Below, piece after piece: positions 8,216 through 18,042 of a DNA stretch of 56,418 nucleotides. The translations under genes and the position numbers were made by a program. The notes under the pieces were generated by a model, which saw nothing but the letters and a program-made list of their open reading frames with translations, was not told the origin of the DNA and did no database searches. The stretch is from Lactiplantibacillus herbarum (lineage in GTDB: Bacteria; Bacillota; Bacilli; Lactobacillales; Lactobacillaceae): NCBI RefSeq assembly GCF_001039045.1, contig NZ_LFEE01000021.1, positions 21,474 through 77,891 of the forward strand. Reading direction: 5' to 3'. The first letter of the stretch is position 1; the number at the start of each line of letters is the position of its first letter.

Positions 8216-9532
8216 TTAGTCTTTGTCATCTTTTTTTTCGTCAGCTTTAGCGGTTTGCTTTGCCGTGTTGGCAATCAAATCAACAGCTTGGCGAATTGCA
8301 ATGTCATGTGACAACATATCATCAGTTAAAGCACCGCGAACAGCACTTTCTTCCATGTTGTATTGACCAGCTAAATCCTTAACTTCAGCATCAAGTTCAT
8401 CCTTAGATGGTTTGATGTTTTCAGCTTCAACAACGGCTTCTAAGACCAAGTTAGTCTTAACGCGACGATCTGCATCAGCAGCAAACTGCTTGTGTAAATC
8501 ATCTTCGCTAGTACCAGTTAACTTGTAATAAGTCTTAGGGTCGATACCTTGTTGTTGCATGTTAGCCAAGTATTGATCCATTTGACGATGAATATCGTCT
8601 TCCTTCATTGCATCAGGAATTGCTTCGATTTCAGCATTGTCGACAGCTTGGTTTAAAGCTTCGTCTTCAATGGTGTCATGTGCTGCAGATTCTTTTTGTT
8701 CTTTAAGTTCGTCTTTGATCTTAGCCTTTAATTCTTCAAGTGTGTCAACATCTTCGTCAACATCCTTGGCAAATTCATCGTCTAATTCAGGGAGTTCCTT
8801 AGTCTTAACTTCGTGAACCTTAACTTGGAAAGTTGCTTCCTTGTCTTGTAGGTCTTCAGCTTGGTAATCTTTAGGGAAAGTTACCTTAACTTCTTTATCT
8901 TCATCAGCTTTAACACCAACTAATTGGTCTTCAAAGCCAGGGATAAAGGAGTTTGAGCCTAATTCAAGTGAGAAGTTTTCTGATTCGCCACCTTCAAAAG
9001 GTTCGCCATCAACAAAGCCCTTGAAGTCGATAACGACAGTATCGCCATTTTCAGCTGCTTGGTCTTCCTTCAAAACTAATTCAGCTTGTTTTTCACGCCG
9101 TGATTCTAATTCAGCGTCAACGTCCTTAGCGTAAACACGTGTGTTTTGACGTGTTACACTAAGTTCTTTGTATTGACCAAGCTTAACATCAGGTTTAACC
9201 GTAACAACGGCTTTTAAAACCCATGGTTGGCCCTTTTCCATGCTGCTAACATCGATTTGTGGTTGGTCCACTGGATCGATTTCAGTTTCTTTGATTGCTT
9301 CTTCGTATGCTTCTGGAAGCACAATATTTAAAGCATCTTGGTAAAGTGATTCTTCACCGTACATTTGGTTGAAGATTTGACGTGGAACCTTACCCTTACG
9401 GAATCCAGGAACGTTTAAGTTCTTTTTAGTCCGTTGGAAGGCCTTGTCGATACCTTCAGTAATTTTTTCGGCACCAATTTCGAATGTTAATTCGCCTTGG
9501 TTACCTTCTTTCTTTTCCCACTTTGCAGTCAT
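8216..9532 (-). CDS. tig: Trigger factor, ribosome-bound chaperone
   Basis: Trigger factor binds the ribosome exit tunnel and shields nascent chains. The 438 residues contain the ribosome-binding signature [12 protein letters not shown] (about 43-54), a central FKBP-type peptidyl-prolyl isomerase domain (about 150-245, with [20 protein letters not shown]), and an acidic, helical C-terminal chaperone domain ending in a charged [10 protein letters not shown] tail. The ATG has a GGAGGG SD. Terminators on both sides make it monocistronic. A TATAAT about 50 bp upstream is the probable -10. Confidence 0.97.
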   Translation of the reverse strand: MTAKWEKKEGNQGELTFEIGAEKITEGIDKAFQRTKKNLNVPGFRKGKVPRQIFNQMYGEESLYQDALNIVLPEAYEEAIKETEIDPVDQPQIDVSSMEKGQPWVLKAVVTVKPDVKLGQYKELSVTRQNTRVYAKDVDAELESRREKQAELVLKEDQAAENGDTVVIDFKGFVDGEPFEGGESENFSLELGSNSFIPGFEDQLVGVKADEDKEVKVTFPKDYQAEDLQDKEATFQVKVHEVKTKELPELDDEFAKDVDEDVDTLEELKAKIKDELKEQKESAAHDTIEDEALNQAVDNAEIEAIPDAMKEDDIHRQMDQYLANMQQQGIDPKTYYKLTGTSEDDLHKQFAADADRRVKTNLVLEAVVEAENIKPSKDELDAEVKDLAGQYNMEESAVRGALTDDMLSHDIAIRQAVDLIANTAKQTAKADEKKDDKD

Positions 9533-9670
9533 TGTATTCCCTCCGAAAACATATAATTTCTACAATTATAGTCAATTGCATACTCGTTTAGTTTAACCTA
9601 TCGTTGCCATAAAGTAAACCGCATTGGTTAAAAAGGCGCGTCCGCTCGCGGATTTATTGTTAATTTACCT

Positions 9671-9707
9671 AAAAAAAACGACTTGGAAGCAAGCTTCCAA
9701 GTCGTTT
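9671..9707 (-). terminator. Intrinsic terminator of tuf
   Basis: AAACGACTTGGAAG and CTTCCAAGTCGTTT form a perfect 14-bp stem with a 4-nt loop, followed by an uninterrupted T run. It is the strongest terminator in the window. Confidence 0.95.
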
Positions 9708-9734
9708 AATGAATCAATGAAAATCACTTAAAGA

Positions 9735-10922
<1,188 letters not shown>

Positions 10923-10994
10923 TAATGAAACCTCCTGTGATTTTCGCAAGAATAATGCCAAGACAAAATGTGCCCCAACAATTCTTTAGTTAGT

Positions 10995-11084
10995 ATTATA
11001 CTACATCCTAGTGAAAAGGCCAAGTTACAACCCCATCACTGGGAATCCTTAAAATATTATATATACCCTCATCTGATTTGTAAA
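10995..11084 (-). promoter_or_regulatory. Two tandem sigma-A promoters upstream of tuf
   Basis: On the minus strand the proximal promoter is TTGGCC (11018-11023), 17 bp, TATAAT (10995-11000). The distal one is TTTACA (11079-11084), 17 bp, TATAAT (11056-11061). Both have consensus -10 boxes and ideal spacing, 61 bp apart. Confidence 0.7.
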
Positions 11085-11137
11085 CAGATATTATTCAAAA
11101 AATCGATTTTTTGTAAGTAATAGCTTATTATTCGCCC

Positions 11138-12046
11138 TTATTTCTGAAAATCAAGCGTAAATTGCTGTAATTTTTGTTGCAGTGCGATAATTTTAGCGTC
11201 AGTTTGGCTAGGATTTTCCGATAAGGTTCCCGTTTGCATCGCAATTAGAATATCAACCCATCGTTGTGGATCAGAAACAACCGTCTCAGTTTGCGGATAT
11301 AAATACATTAATTGCAAAGCTAATAGCTCTTGTAAGCTTGCAAACAAGGTCACGTCTTGTTGACCTAATCTATCCTGTAGAATGTCTTGAACGGCTAAAC
11401 TAGCCGAATCTTGACCAATCATCGGTAAGTCTGCGGGCGTCACCGTTAAAGGCAGCTCATCTATCCACTGCACCTTAACCGTATCCGTAACACCGATTTC
11501 ACGAAGCGTATAAAGAACTTCCACTCGTGTCAAAGGATGTAGAAATGGATCCACCAATAAAAACTTAGCTGCAGTTAAATACTTTGAATAGGTTAAATGG
11601 GTTGCTGCTTGTAACAGACTAGCATGATTGACCACCGGTTGGTCCGATAGATGATAGAACTGCCGCATCGTTGTGGTCAATGTGGACTGCAGCGTCCGTT
11701 CAGCCTTTTCCTCGGCTGCTTGGATCGCTACTAATGCCATTTTCTGCCAACTGCCTGGGCGCGCATGGACTAGAATTCGTGCTTGAATAAACTGTTGATT
11801 GTTCAGTAATGCGGTCAAATAAAGCGTTGCTGCTTCGTCAGTCTGTAAATAATACGTTTCAAATTCACTCGCATAAGTACTAGCCGCCGCATACTTTTCA
11901 TCAGCGACTAAGGATTGAACTAACTGGTAGTTAATCTCCGGTGTCTGCTGTGCCTGATAGACCGTCTCCCACAAACTAGCCGCCTGTGACCAATGCTGCT
12001 CCTGCATCGCCTTTTCGGCCGCAACTTGCATCTCTGATAATGTCAC
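11138..12046 (-). CDS. TPR-like helical-repeat protein, function unknown
   Basis: The product is about 302 residues of mostly helical sequence with an N-terminal tetratricopeptide-like part (AEKAMQEQHWSQAASLWETVYQ, repeated pattern to about residue 110). It has no signal peptide and no membrane span. The start is probably GTG 12046 (VTLSEMQVAAEKA), seven bases after GGAGG; the frame extends seven codons further without a better site. It lies downstream of the rnjB terminator and upstream of tuf with no clear terminator of its own, so it may read into tuf. A protein-interaction scaffold role is inferred only from the repeats. Confidence 0.75.
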   Translation of the reverse strand: MTLSEMQVAAEKAMQEQHWSQAASLWETVYQAQQTPEINYQLVQSLVADEKYAAASTYASEFETYYLQTDEAATLYLTALLNNQQFIQARILVHARPGSWQKMALVAIQAAEEKAERTLQSTLTTTMRQFYHLSDQPVVNHASLLQAATHLTYSKYLTAAKFLLVDPFLHPLTRVEVLYTLREIGVTDTVKVQWIDELPLTVTPADLPMIGQDSASLAVQDILQDRLGQQDVTLFASLQELLALQLMYLYPQTETVVSDPQRWVDILIAMQTGTLSENPSQTDAKIIALQQKLQQFTLDFQK

Positions 12047-12068
12047 TTTAACACCTCCACGAGTCAAT

Positions 12069-12095
12069 AAAAAAGCCGGAAATAGCTTCCGACTT
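12069..12095 (-). terminator. Intrinsic terminator of dapA-rnjB
   Basis: AGTCGGAA and TTCCGGCT (one G-U pair) close a short loop, with T6 after it on the minus strand. Confidence 0.75.
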
Positions 12096-12103
12096 TCGTT
12101 ACT

Positions 12104-13834
12104 TTATGCTTGTGTTTCATTCGTAGTTGGTTCAGCAGGCGTCGTCGGTGTTTTCTTGCTCCGACGATGATGCTGATTAACTTCCATAATCACTGGTAAA
12201 ATGACCGGATGACGCTTGGTTTGATCCCACAAGTAATGGTTCAACTTTTCACGAACCGCTTGCTTGAGGTGACCCCAATCGAATTCCTTATTATCAAGGT
12301 TCGATTGAACTGTTTCTTTCACTAGTTCAGCACTTTCCTGCATTAAATCCTTGCTGGTTTTAACGTAGACAAAGCCCCGTGACGTGATCTTAGGTGTCGC
12401 AATAATCTTCTTCTTCTTACGATCAATCGTGACTACCGCCACAAAAATACCGTCTTCTGATAAGATTTTCCGATCACGCAAGACAATATTACCAATATCG
12501 CCAACACCGATACCGTCAATCATCGTATCACCGACCTCAACTGAGCCCGATAAATGCATGGTATCGCCATCGTAAGAGATTTGATCACCCTTAGCTGCGA
12601 TGAAGATGTGGTCCTCAGGAATCCCAACCTCACGTGCAAAGCTCGCGTGAGCATCCAACAATCGGTATTCACCTTGAATTGGTATGAAGTATTGTGGTTT
12701 TAAGATATCAATCATTAATTGCAAATCGCGCTTAGTTGCGTGACCAGATGAATTCATCTCATCCGCAATCGCCTTAACATCCGCATCCGCACGATAAATC
12801 ATATCACGCGTTTTAGCAACGACCGTTTCCATTGAATGAGATGGCGTCGTGGTAATAAAGACCAAGTCGCCCTTTTCAATATTAACCTTGCCATCTTGCT
12901 TGTTGGCCATTCGTTGTAATGCCTTGATAGGTTCGCCCATCCGACCTGTTTGTAAGATCACCACTTGGTGTGGGTCTAACTTATCGATTGTATCGAGTGG
13001 CACAACGACGTTTTCTGGCATGTGTAACTTACCAAGATCAATCGCCGTCTTGATAATCTGTTCAACATCACCAGGCATCAATGCAACCTTGCGTTCCGAC
13101 TTAGCAGCAGCGTCCAACACTTGTTGAATACGCAAGATATTAGAAGCGACCGAAGCCACAATAATGCGACTTGGATGATACTTAAAGGTTTCTAAGACGT
13201 ACGCTGCAATCTCACGTTCACTGACAGGCTGATCATAGTTTTCAGCATTAGCCGAATCACTAAGTAGTGCTAACACACCCTTTGAACCAATCTCAGCTAA
13301 CCGGGCAAAATCAGTTTGGTAATCCCCCGTTGCCGTTGGATCAAATTTAAAGTCACCAGTATAGACAATTTCGCCAGCATCTGTTTGTAATACGATTCCC
13401 ATTGAATCAGGAATTGAATGTGTGGTCTGGAAAAATGAAACCGTAACACTACCAAAATCAATTTCAGTCTTTTCGTTAACCACGTGGAAATCACTAAAGT
13501 TTTTAACGCGTGGGTCTTTCTGCAATTGAATCTTAGCTAATTCGACCGTTAAAGCCGATCCAAATACGGGTACGCTAAATTCATTTAAGAAATAAGGTAA
13601 CGCACCAATAGCATCCGCATGTCCATGGGTCAAGAATACCCCAACAATCCGATCAGCATTTTCTTTCAAATAACTGAAGTCAGGAATGACAATGTCGATA
13701 CCTAGTAATTCGTTTTCTGGGTATTTTAACCCACAATCTAAAATGTAAATGTCACCATCAACTTCAGCGGCATACATATTTTTACCGTTTTCGCGAACCC
13801 CACCAAAGGGGGTAATCTTAATTTTACTACTCAA
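12104..13834 (-). CDS. rnjB: Ribonuclease J2 (metallo-beta-lactamase/beta-CASP family)
   Basis: RNase J2 partners RNase J1 in mRNA decay and rRNA maturation. The 576-residue protein has an N-terminal beta-lactamase core, beta-CASP insert, and C-terminal domain typical of RNase J. The metal-binding motif, normally HxHxDH, reads H70-G-H72-A-D74-A75. The last histidine is replaced by alanine, as expected for the weakly active J2 paralogue rather than J1. Its position next to dapA matches the Bacillus subtilis dapA-ymfA (rnjB) order. It is 19 bp downstream of dapA and ends in an alanine/threonine/proline-rich tail (TPTTPAEPTTNETQA). The J1 paralogue is at 40381-42057. Confidence 0.92.
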   Translation of the reverse strand: MSSKIKITPFGGVRENGKNMYAAEVDGDIYILDCGLKYPENELLGIDIVIPDFSYLKENADRIVGVFLTHGHADAIGALPYFLNEFSVPVFGSALTVELAKIQLQKDPRVKNFSDFHVVNEKTEIDFGSVTVSFFQTTHSIPDSMGIVLQTDAGEIVYTGDFKFDPTATGDYQTDFARLAEIGSKGVLALLSDSANAENYDQPVSEREIAAYVLETFKYHPSRIIVASVASNILRIQQVLDAAAKSERKVALMPGDVEQIIKTAIDLGKLHMPENVVVPLDTIDKLDPHQVVILQTGRMGEPIKALQRMANKQDGKVNIEKGDLVFITTTPSHSMETVVAKTRDMIYRADADVKAIADEMNSSGHATKRDLQLMIDILKPQYFIPIQGEYRLLDAHASFAREVGIPEDHIFIAAKGDQISYDGDTMHLSGSVEVGDTMIDGIGVGDIGNIVLRDRKILSEDGIFVAVVTIDRKKKKIIATPKITSRGFVYVKTSKDLMQESAELVKETVQSNLDNKEFDWGHLKQAVREKLNHYLWDQTKRHPVILPVIMEVNQHHRRSKKTPTTPAEPTTNETQA

Positions 13835-13853
13835 TTATTTCACCTTGATCCAT

Positions 13854-14726
13854 CTAAATATTTAATGTCTTATAAAGTCGACTAGTTTGTTCACTGCTTA
13901 ATGGTAAAATTGGCAACCGTGGTTCACCGACCGGTTGGCCCAAATGGTTTAACGCTGCCTTAACAGGCGATGGCGATGGTGCACTGAACAGTGCATCCAT
14001 CTTCGGCGTTAGATCACGTTGATACTTAGCTGCCTTGGCAATTTCACCTTGGTCGATTGCGCTAAACATTGCGGTCATTTCATCGCCATAGACGTGACTT
14101 GCAACGGAGATAACGCCAGCACCACCAATTTCCTTAGCAGCTAAACTCTGCGCATCTTCACCGGTATAAACAAGAAAATCAGCTGGTGCTTGTTCAACAA
14201 TGGCACCGAATTCTTCCATGGTTGCACACTGCTTAACCCCAATAATGTTAGGATGCTGTGCTAAGGTCAATACGGTGTCCACAGCCATTTTCACAATGAC
14301 CCGTCCAGGAATATTATACATAATTACGGGTAATCCACCCTGATCAGCAACCGCCGTAAAGTGCGCAATCATTCCAGCTTGATCCGGCTTATTGTAATAA
14401 GGAACCACTACTAAAGCAGCATCGATTCCTTTAATCTGACTAACCTTCTGCGTAAATGCAATTGTTGCTGCAGTACTGTTAGAACCCGTGCCGGCAACAA
14501 TTGGCACCCGACCGTCCACAATTGCAACGGTCTGTTTCAACAACGTTAGCTTTTCAGCTTCCGTTAAAGTTGGTGCTTCACCGGTTGTGCCGCCGACTAA
14601 AATTCCTTGCGTTCCATGAGCTAATAAGTGTTCGATCAAACTTGATAGCCGTGCTTCATCTAACTGTTGGTGATCATCAAAAGGGGTCACCATTGCAGTC
14701 ATTAAATCAACGTTTGCAAAGTTCAT
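13854..14726 (-). CDS. dapA: 4-hydroxy-tetrahydrodipicolinate synthase
   Basis: DapA condenses pyruvate with aspartate semialdehyde, the first committed step to diaminopimelate (cell-wall peptide) and lysine. The 290 residues form a TIM barrel with GGTTGEAPTLT (pyruvate-binding Thr-Thr), the tyrosine in MYNIPGRV and the Schiff-base lysine in IIGVKQCA. The related N-acetylneuraminate lyase differs at these motifs, so DapA is preferred. The ATG has a GAGGAG SD. It is the first gene of a dapA-rnjB unit. I looked for a lysine riboswitch upstream and did not recognise one. Confidence 0.93.
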   Translation of the reverse strand: MNFANVDLMTAMVTPFDDHQQLDEARLSSLIEHLLAHGTQGILVGGTTGEAPTLTEAEKLTLLKQTVAIVDGRVPIVAGTGSNSTAATIAFTQKVSQIKGIDAALVVVPYYNKPDQAGMIAHFTAVADQGGLPVIMYNIPGRVIVKMAVDTVLTLAQHPNIIGVKQCATMEEFGAIVEQAPADFLVYTGEDAQSLAAKEIGGAGVISVASHVYGDEMTAMFSAIDQGEIAKAAKYQRDLTPKMDALFSAPSPSPVKAALNHLGQPVGEPRLPILPLSSEQTSRLYKTLNI

Positions 14727-14847
14727 GTGCTAAAAACTCCTCTATTAAAATTTACAAGTACCAATGTACCTGTGCCGATTAAGTAACTCGTTTTAGTTTA
14801 CCACATTTTAACCTAAATCAGTAGTTAGACCATTTATTACCCTAGCC

Positions 14848-16047
14848 TCATTGTTGATGCCATCTAAAATAGTACCCCCACAGCCCAATTGCAAGTATCT
14901 CTAACACAGCCGTCACTGCGAAAACGGCCTGATAATTCCATAAACTGGCCACGACTACCGCTAACCCGGGACCAACCACATTACCGAGCGCCTGCGCTGA
15001 CTGGTTAAGACTAAAGATTCGACCAAAAGCGGCTCGGGGGACCCGTTCAACCGTAATGACTTGAATCGCCGGTAGCAACGCTGCATCAGCAATACCCAGT
15101 ACTAACCGTAGTCCGATTAACTGGCCGACTTGATGGATTAAACTCGTCAATAGTAGATCAATAACGGCTATCCCTAAGAACAGCATGAGACACCGTTGTG
15201 CCCCTAGTCGATCAATCAACCGTCCGATCCAGTTGGCCATACAGATCGTCGCCACTCCCGGGGTTGCTGCCACGATCCCCGTTGTTAGAATAATCTGACT
15301 AGCCGATGCTTGTGGCATTAATTGAGTGACAAATAAACTTAACAGTGGTGTTATCGCATTGGTCGTTGCCTGAATGACTAACAGCGACGTCAACAAGGCC
15401 ACGATAAACGGATGACCTAATCGCTGTAATACTGGTTTCAGTGGTGGTAGCGCTTCTCGACTGATGGGCTTTACGGTCTCTTGAACCCCCCACCATGTTA
15501 TTCCAAATACTAGAGCCATCAAACCGCTAGTCACGATAAAGGCCCCTCGATAACCAACCGTACTAGCTAAAGCACTCCCGATCAAAGGCCCGATTAACGT
15601 TCCACTGATGCTCCCCGTCACTAATTTGCTCAGTAATTGTCCCCGGTTGTCCGCAGGTGCCGTTAACGAAATCAAAGCATTAGCATTATTGATATAACCC
15701 GAGAAGGCCCCTTGAAGTGCTCGCAAGATTAATAATATCGTTACGTTAGGTGCCAACCCCACGCCTAGAATCGTCAGCGTCATCGCTCCCGATGCACGCA
15801 AACACATCAGTTTACGACCCTTTTGATCAGCCAGCCGTCCCCACAAAGGCGCCACCAGTGCCTTACAAGCATACGTAATGGCAAAGGCCGCTGCACCTAA
15901 AAAATTCAATTGCGTTGCGGTATATGAACCCAATGTCTGAATATATAGCACAATAAATGGTAACGTCATGGCATTACCAAGGTCAGTGATTAAACTTCCA
16001 AACCACAAAATCCGAAAATTTCGCGTCAGTGATGCAGTTGCTTGCAT
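14848..16047 (-). CDS. MFS efflux transporter (multidrug-type)
   Basis: The 399-residue integral membrane protein has 12 predicted hydrophobic segments and the motif-A-like loop GRLADQKGRKLM between segments 2 and 3, which is diagnostic of the major facilitator superfamily. A second pseudo-repeat GRLIDRLGAQRCLM follows at mid-protein. The overall pattern resembles the drug:H+ antiporter (MdtG/TetA-like) group, but the substrate cannot be inferred. It is a monocistronic gene with an SD of GAGGGA, between dapA and rpsO. No regulator gene is adjacent. Confidence 0.85.
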   Translation of the reverse strand: MQATASLTRNFRILWFGSLITDLGNAMTLPFIVLYIQTLGSYTATQLNFLGAAAFAITYACKALVAPLWGRLADQKGRKLMCLRASGAMTLTILGVGLAPNVTILLILRALQGAFSGYINNANALISLTAPADNRGQLLSKLVTGSISGTLIGPLIGSALASTVGYRGAFIVTSGLMALVFGITWWGVQETVKPISREALPPLKPVLQRLGHPFIVALLTSLLVIQATTNAITPLLSLFVTQLMPQASASQIILTTGIVAATPGVATICMANWIGRLIDRLGAQRCLMLFLGIAVIDLLLTSLIHQVGQLIGLRLVLGIADAALLPAIQVITVERVPRAAFGRIFSLNQSAQALGNVVGPGLAVVVASLWNYQAVFAVTAVLEILAIGLWGYYFRWHQQ

Positions 16048-16173
16048 GCGATTCCCTCTTATCTGTCTTGATAGTAACAGTATAGCGAACGCACGTTTGA
16101 GATTGATGAAGTTTATGTATTATTTGGGTAAAGAAAAAAGAACCGTCCGAAGACGATTCCCTTAATATCGATA

Positions 16174-16443
16174 TTAACGACGAAGACCAAGACTTTGGAT
16201 TAAGTCACGGTAACGGTTAGCGTCTTCTTTACGAAGGTATGCTAATAAGTTACGACGATGACCAATTTTCTTCATCAACCCACGTTGTGAATGAAAATCC
16301 TTCTTGTGAACACGTAAATGTTCGTTTAATTCGTTAATGTCCTCCGTTAAAACTGCAACTTGGACTTCAACTGAACCAGTATCGCCATCATGACGGGCAA
16401 ACTTATTAATAAGTTCCGTCTTCTTTTCGCGTGAAATTGCCAT
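16174..16443 (-). CDS. rpsO: 30S ribosomal protein S15
   Basis: S15 is a primary 16S rRNA-binding protein of the small subunit. From ATG 16443 it has 89 residues, the standard size; the frame runs further upstream but that part is not S15. Signature regions [18 protein letters not shown] and [13 protein letters not shown] are present. The SD is AAAGGTGG. S15 often represses its own translation by binding its leader; the leader here (about 90 nt) was not resolved into a known fold. It is divergently transcribed from rpsT. Confidence 0.97.
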   Translation of the reverse strand: MAISREKKTELINKFARHDGDTGSVEVQVAVLTEDINELNEHLRVHKKDFHSQRGLMKKIGHRRNLLAYLRKEDANRYRDLIQSLGLRR

Positions 16444-16537
16444 GTGTATCAACCACCTTTCCATTAATTGCCCTAAACTGAGTAAATCGTTGGTGGTGCA
16501 CGAAAAACTAAGTAAAGGGTTGCTGAACACTTGATAT

Positions 16538-16566
16538 AGTCTAGCAAACTAGCCTTGAAAAAGCAA
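16538..16566 (-). promoter_or_regulatory. Promoter of rpsO
   Basis: On the minus strand TTGCTT (16561-16566), 17 bp, TAGACT (16538-16543). It implies a 5' UTR of roughly 85-90 nt, long enough for autoregulation. Confidence 0.6.
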
Positions 16567-16607
16567 GCTTAAATACATATCAAGATAAATTACTTTACAC
16601 ATAACTA

Positions 16608-16636
16608 TTGCATTCAAGCCGGGGCTTATGTATAAT
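16608..16636 (+). promoter_or_regulatory. Promoter of rpsT
   Basis: TTGCAT (16608-16613), 17 bp, TATAAT (16631-16636) on the + strand: near-consensus and about 36 bp upstream of the rpsT ATG. Confidence 0.8.
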
Positions 16637-16671
16637 AGCATTTGTTGAAAAAAATGATGGAGGTGAAACTA

Positions 16672-16926
16672 ATGCCAATTATCAAATCTGCTATCGAACG
16701 CGTGAAAACAAACAATAAAGCCAACGCCCGTAACACCACTCAAATGAGTGCAATGCGGACTGCTGTTAAAAAATTCGAAACTGCTAATACTGCCGGCGCC
16801 GACAACGTCGAAGAATTATACTTAGCAGCTACTAGCGCAGTTGACAAAGCCGCTTCTAAGGGCCTTATCAAACGCAACAAAGCTGCCCGTGACAAGTCAC
16901 GGATGGCTGCCCGTTACGCTAAGTAA
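16672..16926 (+). CDS. rpsT: 30S ribosomal protein S20
   Basis: S20 binds the 5' domain of 16S rRNA. It has 84 residues, basic and helical ([20 protein letters not shown], ending [10 protein letters not shown]). The ATG at 16672 is chosen because GGAGGTG lies eight bases upstream; the frame extends ten codons further. It is monocistronic, with a consensus promoter and a terminator. Confidence 0.97.
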   Translation: MPIIKSAIERVKTNNKANARNTTQMSAMRTAVKKFETANTAGADNVEELYLAATSAVDKAASKGLIKRNKAARDKSRMAARYAK

Positions 16927-16933
16927 CCGATTT

Positions 16934-16963
16934 AACTCCTGAGCCTTGCGACGGAGTTTTTTT
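16934..16963 (+). terminator. Intrinsic terminator of rpsT
   Basis: AACTCC pairs with GGAGTT followed by T7 on the + strand; a short stem with a 12-nt loop. Confidence 0.7.
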
Positions 16964-16972
16964 GTTCCCTAA

Positions 16973-17025
16973 AATAAGTCCGAAGTTGTGAGGATTTCCT
17001 CCGCAACTTCGGACTTATTTTTTTA
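16973..17025. terminator. Bidirectional terminator between rpsT and holA
   Basis: AATAAGTCCGAAGTTG and CAACTTCGGACTTATT form a perfect 16-bp stem with inner GAGGA/TCCTC pairing. T-rich tracts follow on both strands, better on the +. It serves the two convergent units. Confidence 0.85.
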
Positions 17026-17039
17026 TTCTTTAATATTCA

Positions 17040-18038
17040 TCACCGACTAGCAGTCAGCACACGCCGTTCATTGACAAATTGCACCATAAACAACTCAAAC
17101 AGCAATTCGGGATCACGTTGCGTAGTTTTCATTTGAACTTCCGTTTGCAGCAATCCTAAGTAAGCTGCCCGTAACGCAGGTTGTTCAAAATGCTGCACCA
17201 TCTGCATCGCTAATTTGATTCGGTACGGGTGAATCTTCAGCGTGCTGGCAAGACTCCCCTGACTATAACCAGCCTGCACCAAAATTTTAACTTGTAATAA
17301 CAATCGAAACTGGCCGAGTAAAATCGCATTGATCTTCAATGGGGCTTCCTGAGCCGTCACCAAATCGTGATACAGTTCCACTGCCGACTTAGTTTGGTAG
17401 CGTAAAACATCATTGACCAGGTCAAAGACATTTTGCGTCAGTGACTTGGTCACCAGTGCCTGCACAGCTGACAACTCAATTCGCTGCGTCTGGGCCGCAT
17501 AGATCATTAACTTAGGCAACTGATCCATCATCAACCCTAACTGCCCATCCGTCCGATTCAACAACTCCTGTAATGCATCCGCATCGATTCGAATCTGTTT
17601 TTCATCCAGCGCTGCCTGCACATAGCTCTGCGTTTCCTTCTCAGACACTTGATTGATTTCAATCATCGTTGCCTGCTTCTTCAACGTCTTTACTAATTTT
17701 TTGCGGGCATCCAACTTTTCATACGGCGCCATTAATACTAGTACCGTACTAGGTTCGGGATGTTCAAAATAGTGCTGTAATGAATCGAGATCCTGATCAA
17801 CTTTAACTTTCTTATTCTCACCAGTTAAAAAATATGGATGATTGATAAAGACTAGTCGGCGATCACCAAAAAACGGTGCCGACATCGCATCATCCAATGC
17901 CACGGCAACCGGGGTAGTTTCCATGTCATAACGCCCAATATTCATCGTTTGCTCTTCACTCGGGATAACTTGTGTTAACGCTTTTTTTAGTTGGTCTGAC
18001 AAATAATCGACCGTCCCTAAAACAACGTAGATCGACAC
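17040..18038 (-). CDS. holA: DNA polymerase III subunit delta
   Basis: The delta subunit of the clamp loader opens the beta sliding clamp. At 332 residues it is normal for Firmicute HolA (YqeN type). It shows the N-terminal region with VFINHPYFLTGENKK, the central LLNRTDGQLGLMMDQLPKL, and the C-terminal collar-helix region ending LLFELFMVQF. It begins with GTG 18038, four bases after the comEC stop, so translation is probably coupled to the competence operon. This comEC-holA order is widespread in Firmicutes. Confidence 0.93.
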   Translation of the reverse strand: MSIYVVLGTVDYLSDQLKKALTQVIPSEEQTMNIGRYDMETTPVAVALDDAMSAPFFGDRRLVFINHPYFLTGENKKVKVDQDLDSLQHYFEHPEPSTVLVLMAPYEKLDARKKLVKTLKKQATMIEINQVSEKETQSYVQAALDEKQIRIDADALQELLNRTDGQLGLMMDQLPKLMIYAAQTQRIELSAVQALVTKSLTQNVFDLVNDVLRYQTKSAVELYHDLVTAQEAPLKINAILLGQFRLLLQVKILVQAGYSQGSLASTLKIHPYRIKLAMQMVQHFEQPALRAAYLGLLQTEVQMKTTQRDPELLFELFMVQFVNERRVLTASR

Positions 18039-18042
18039 CAGT

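Noticed and set aside
14727-14847. Lysine riboswitch upstream of dapA
   Set aside because: The interval is only about 120 bp and lacks the lysine-riboswitch conserved core and long helices.
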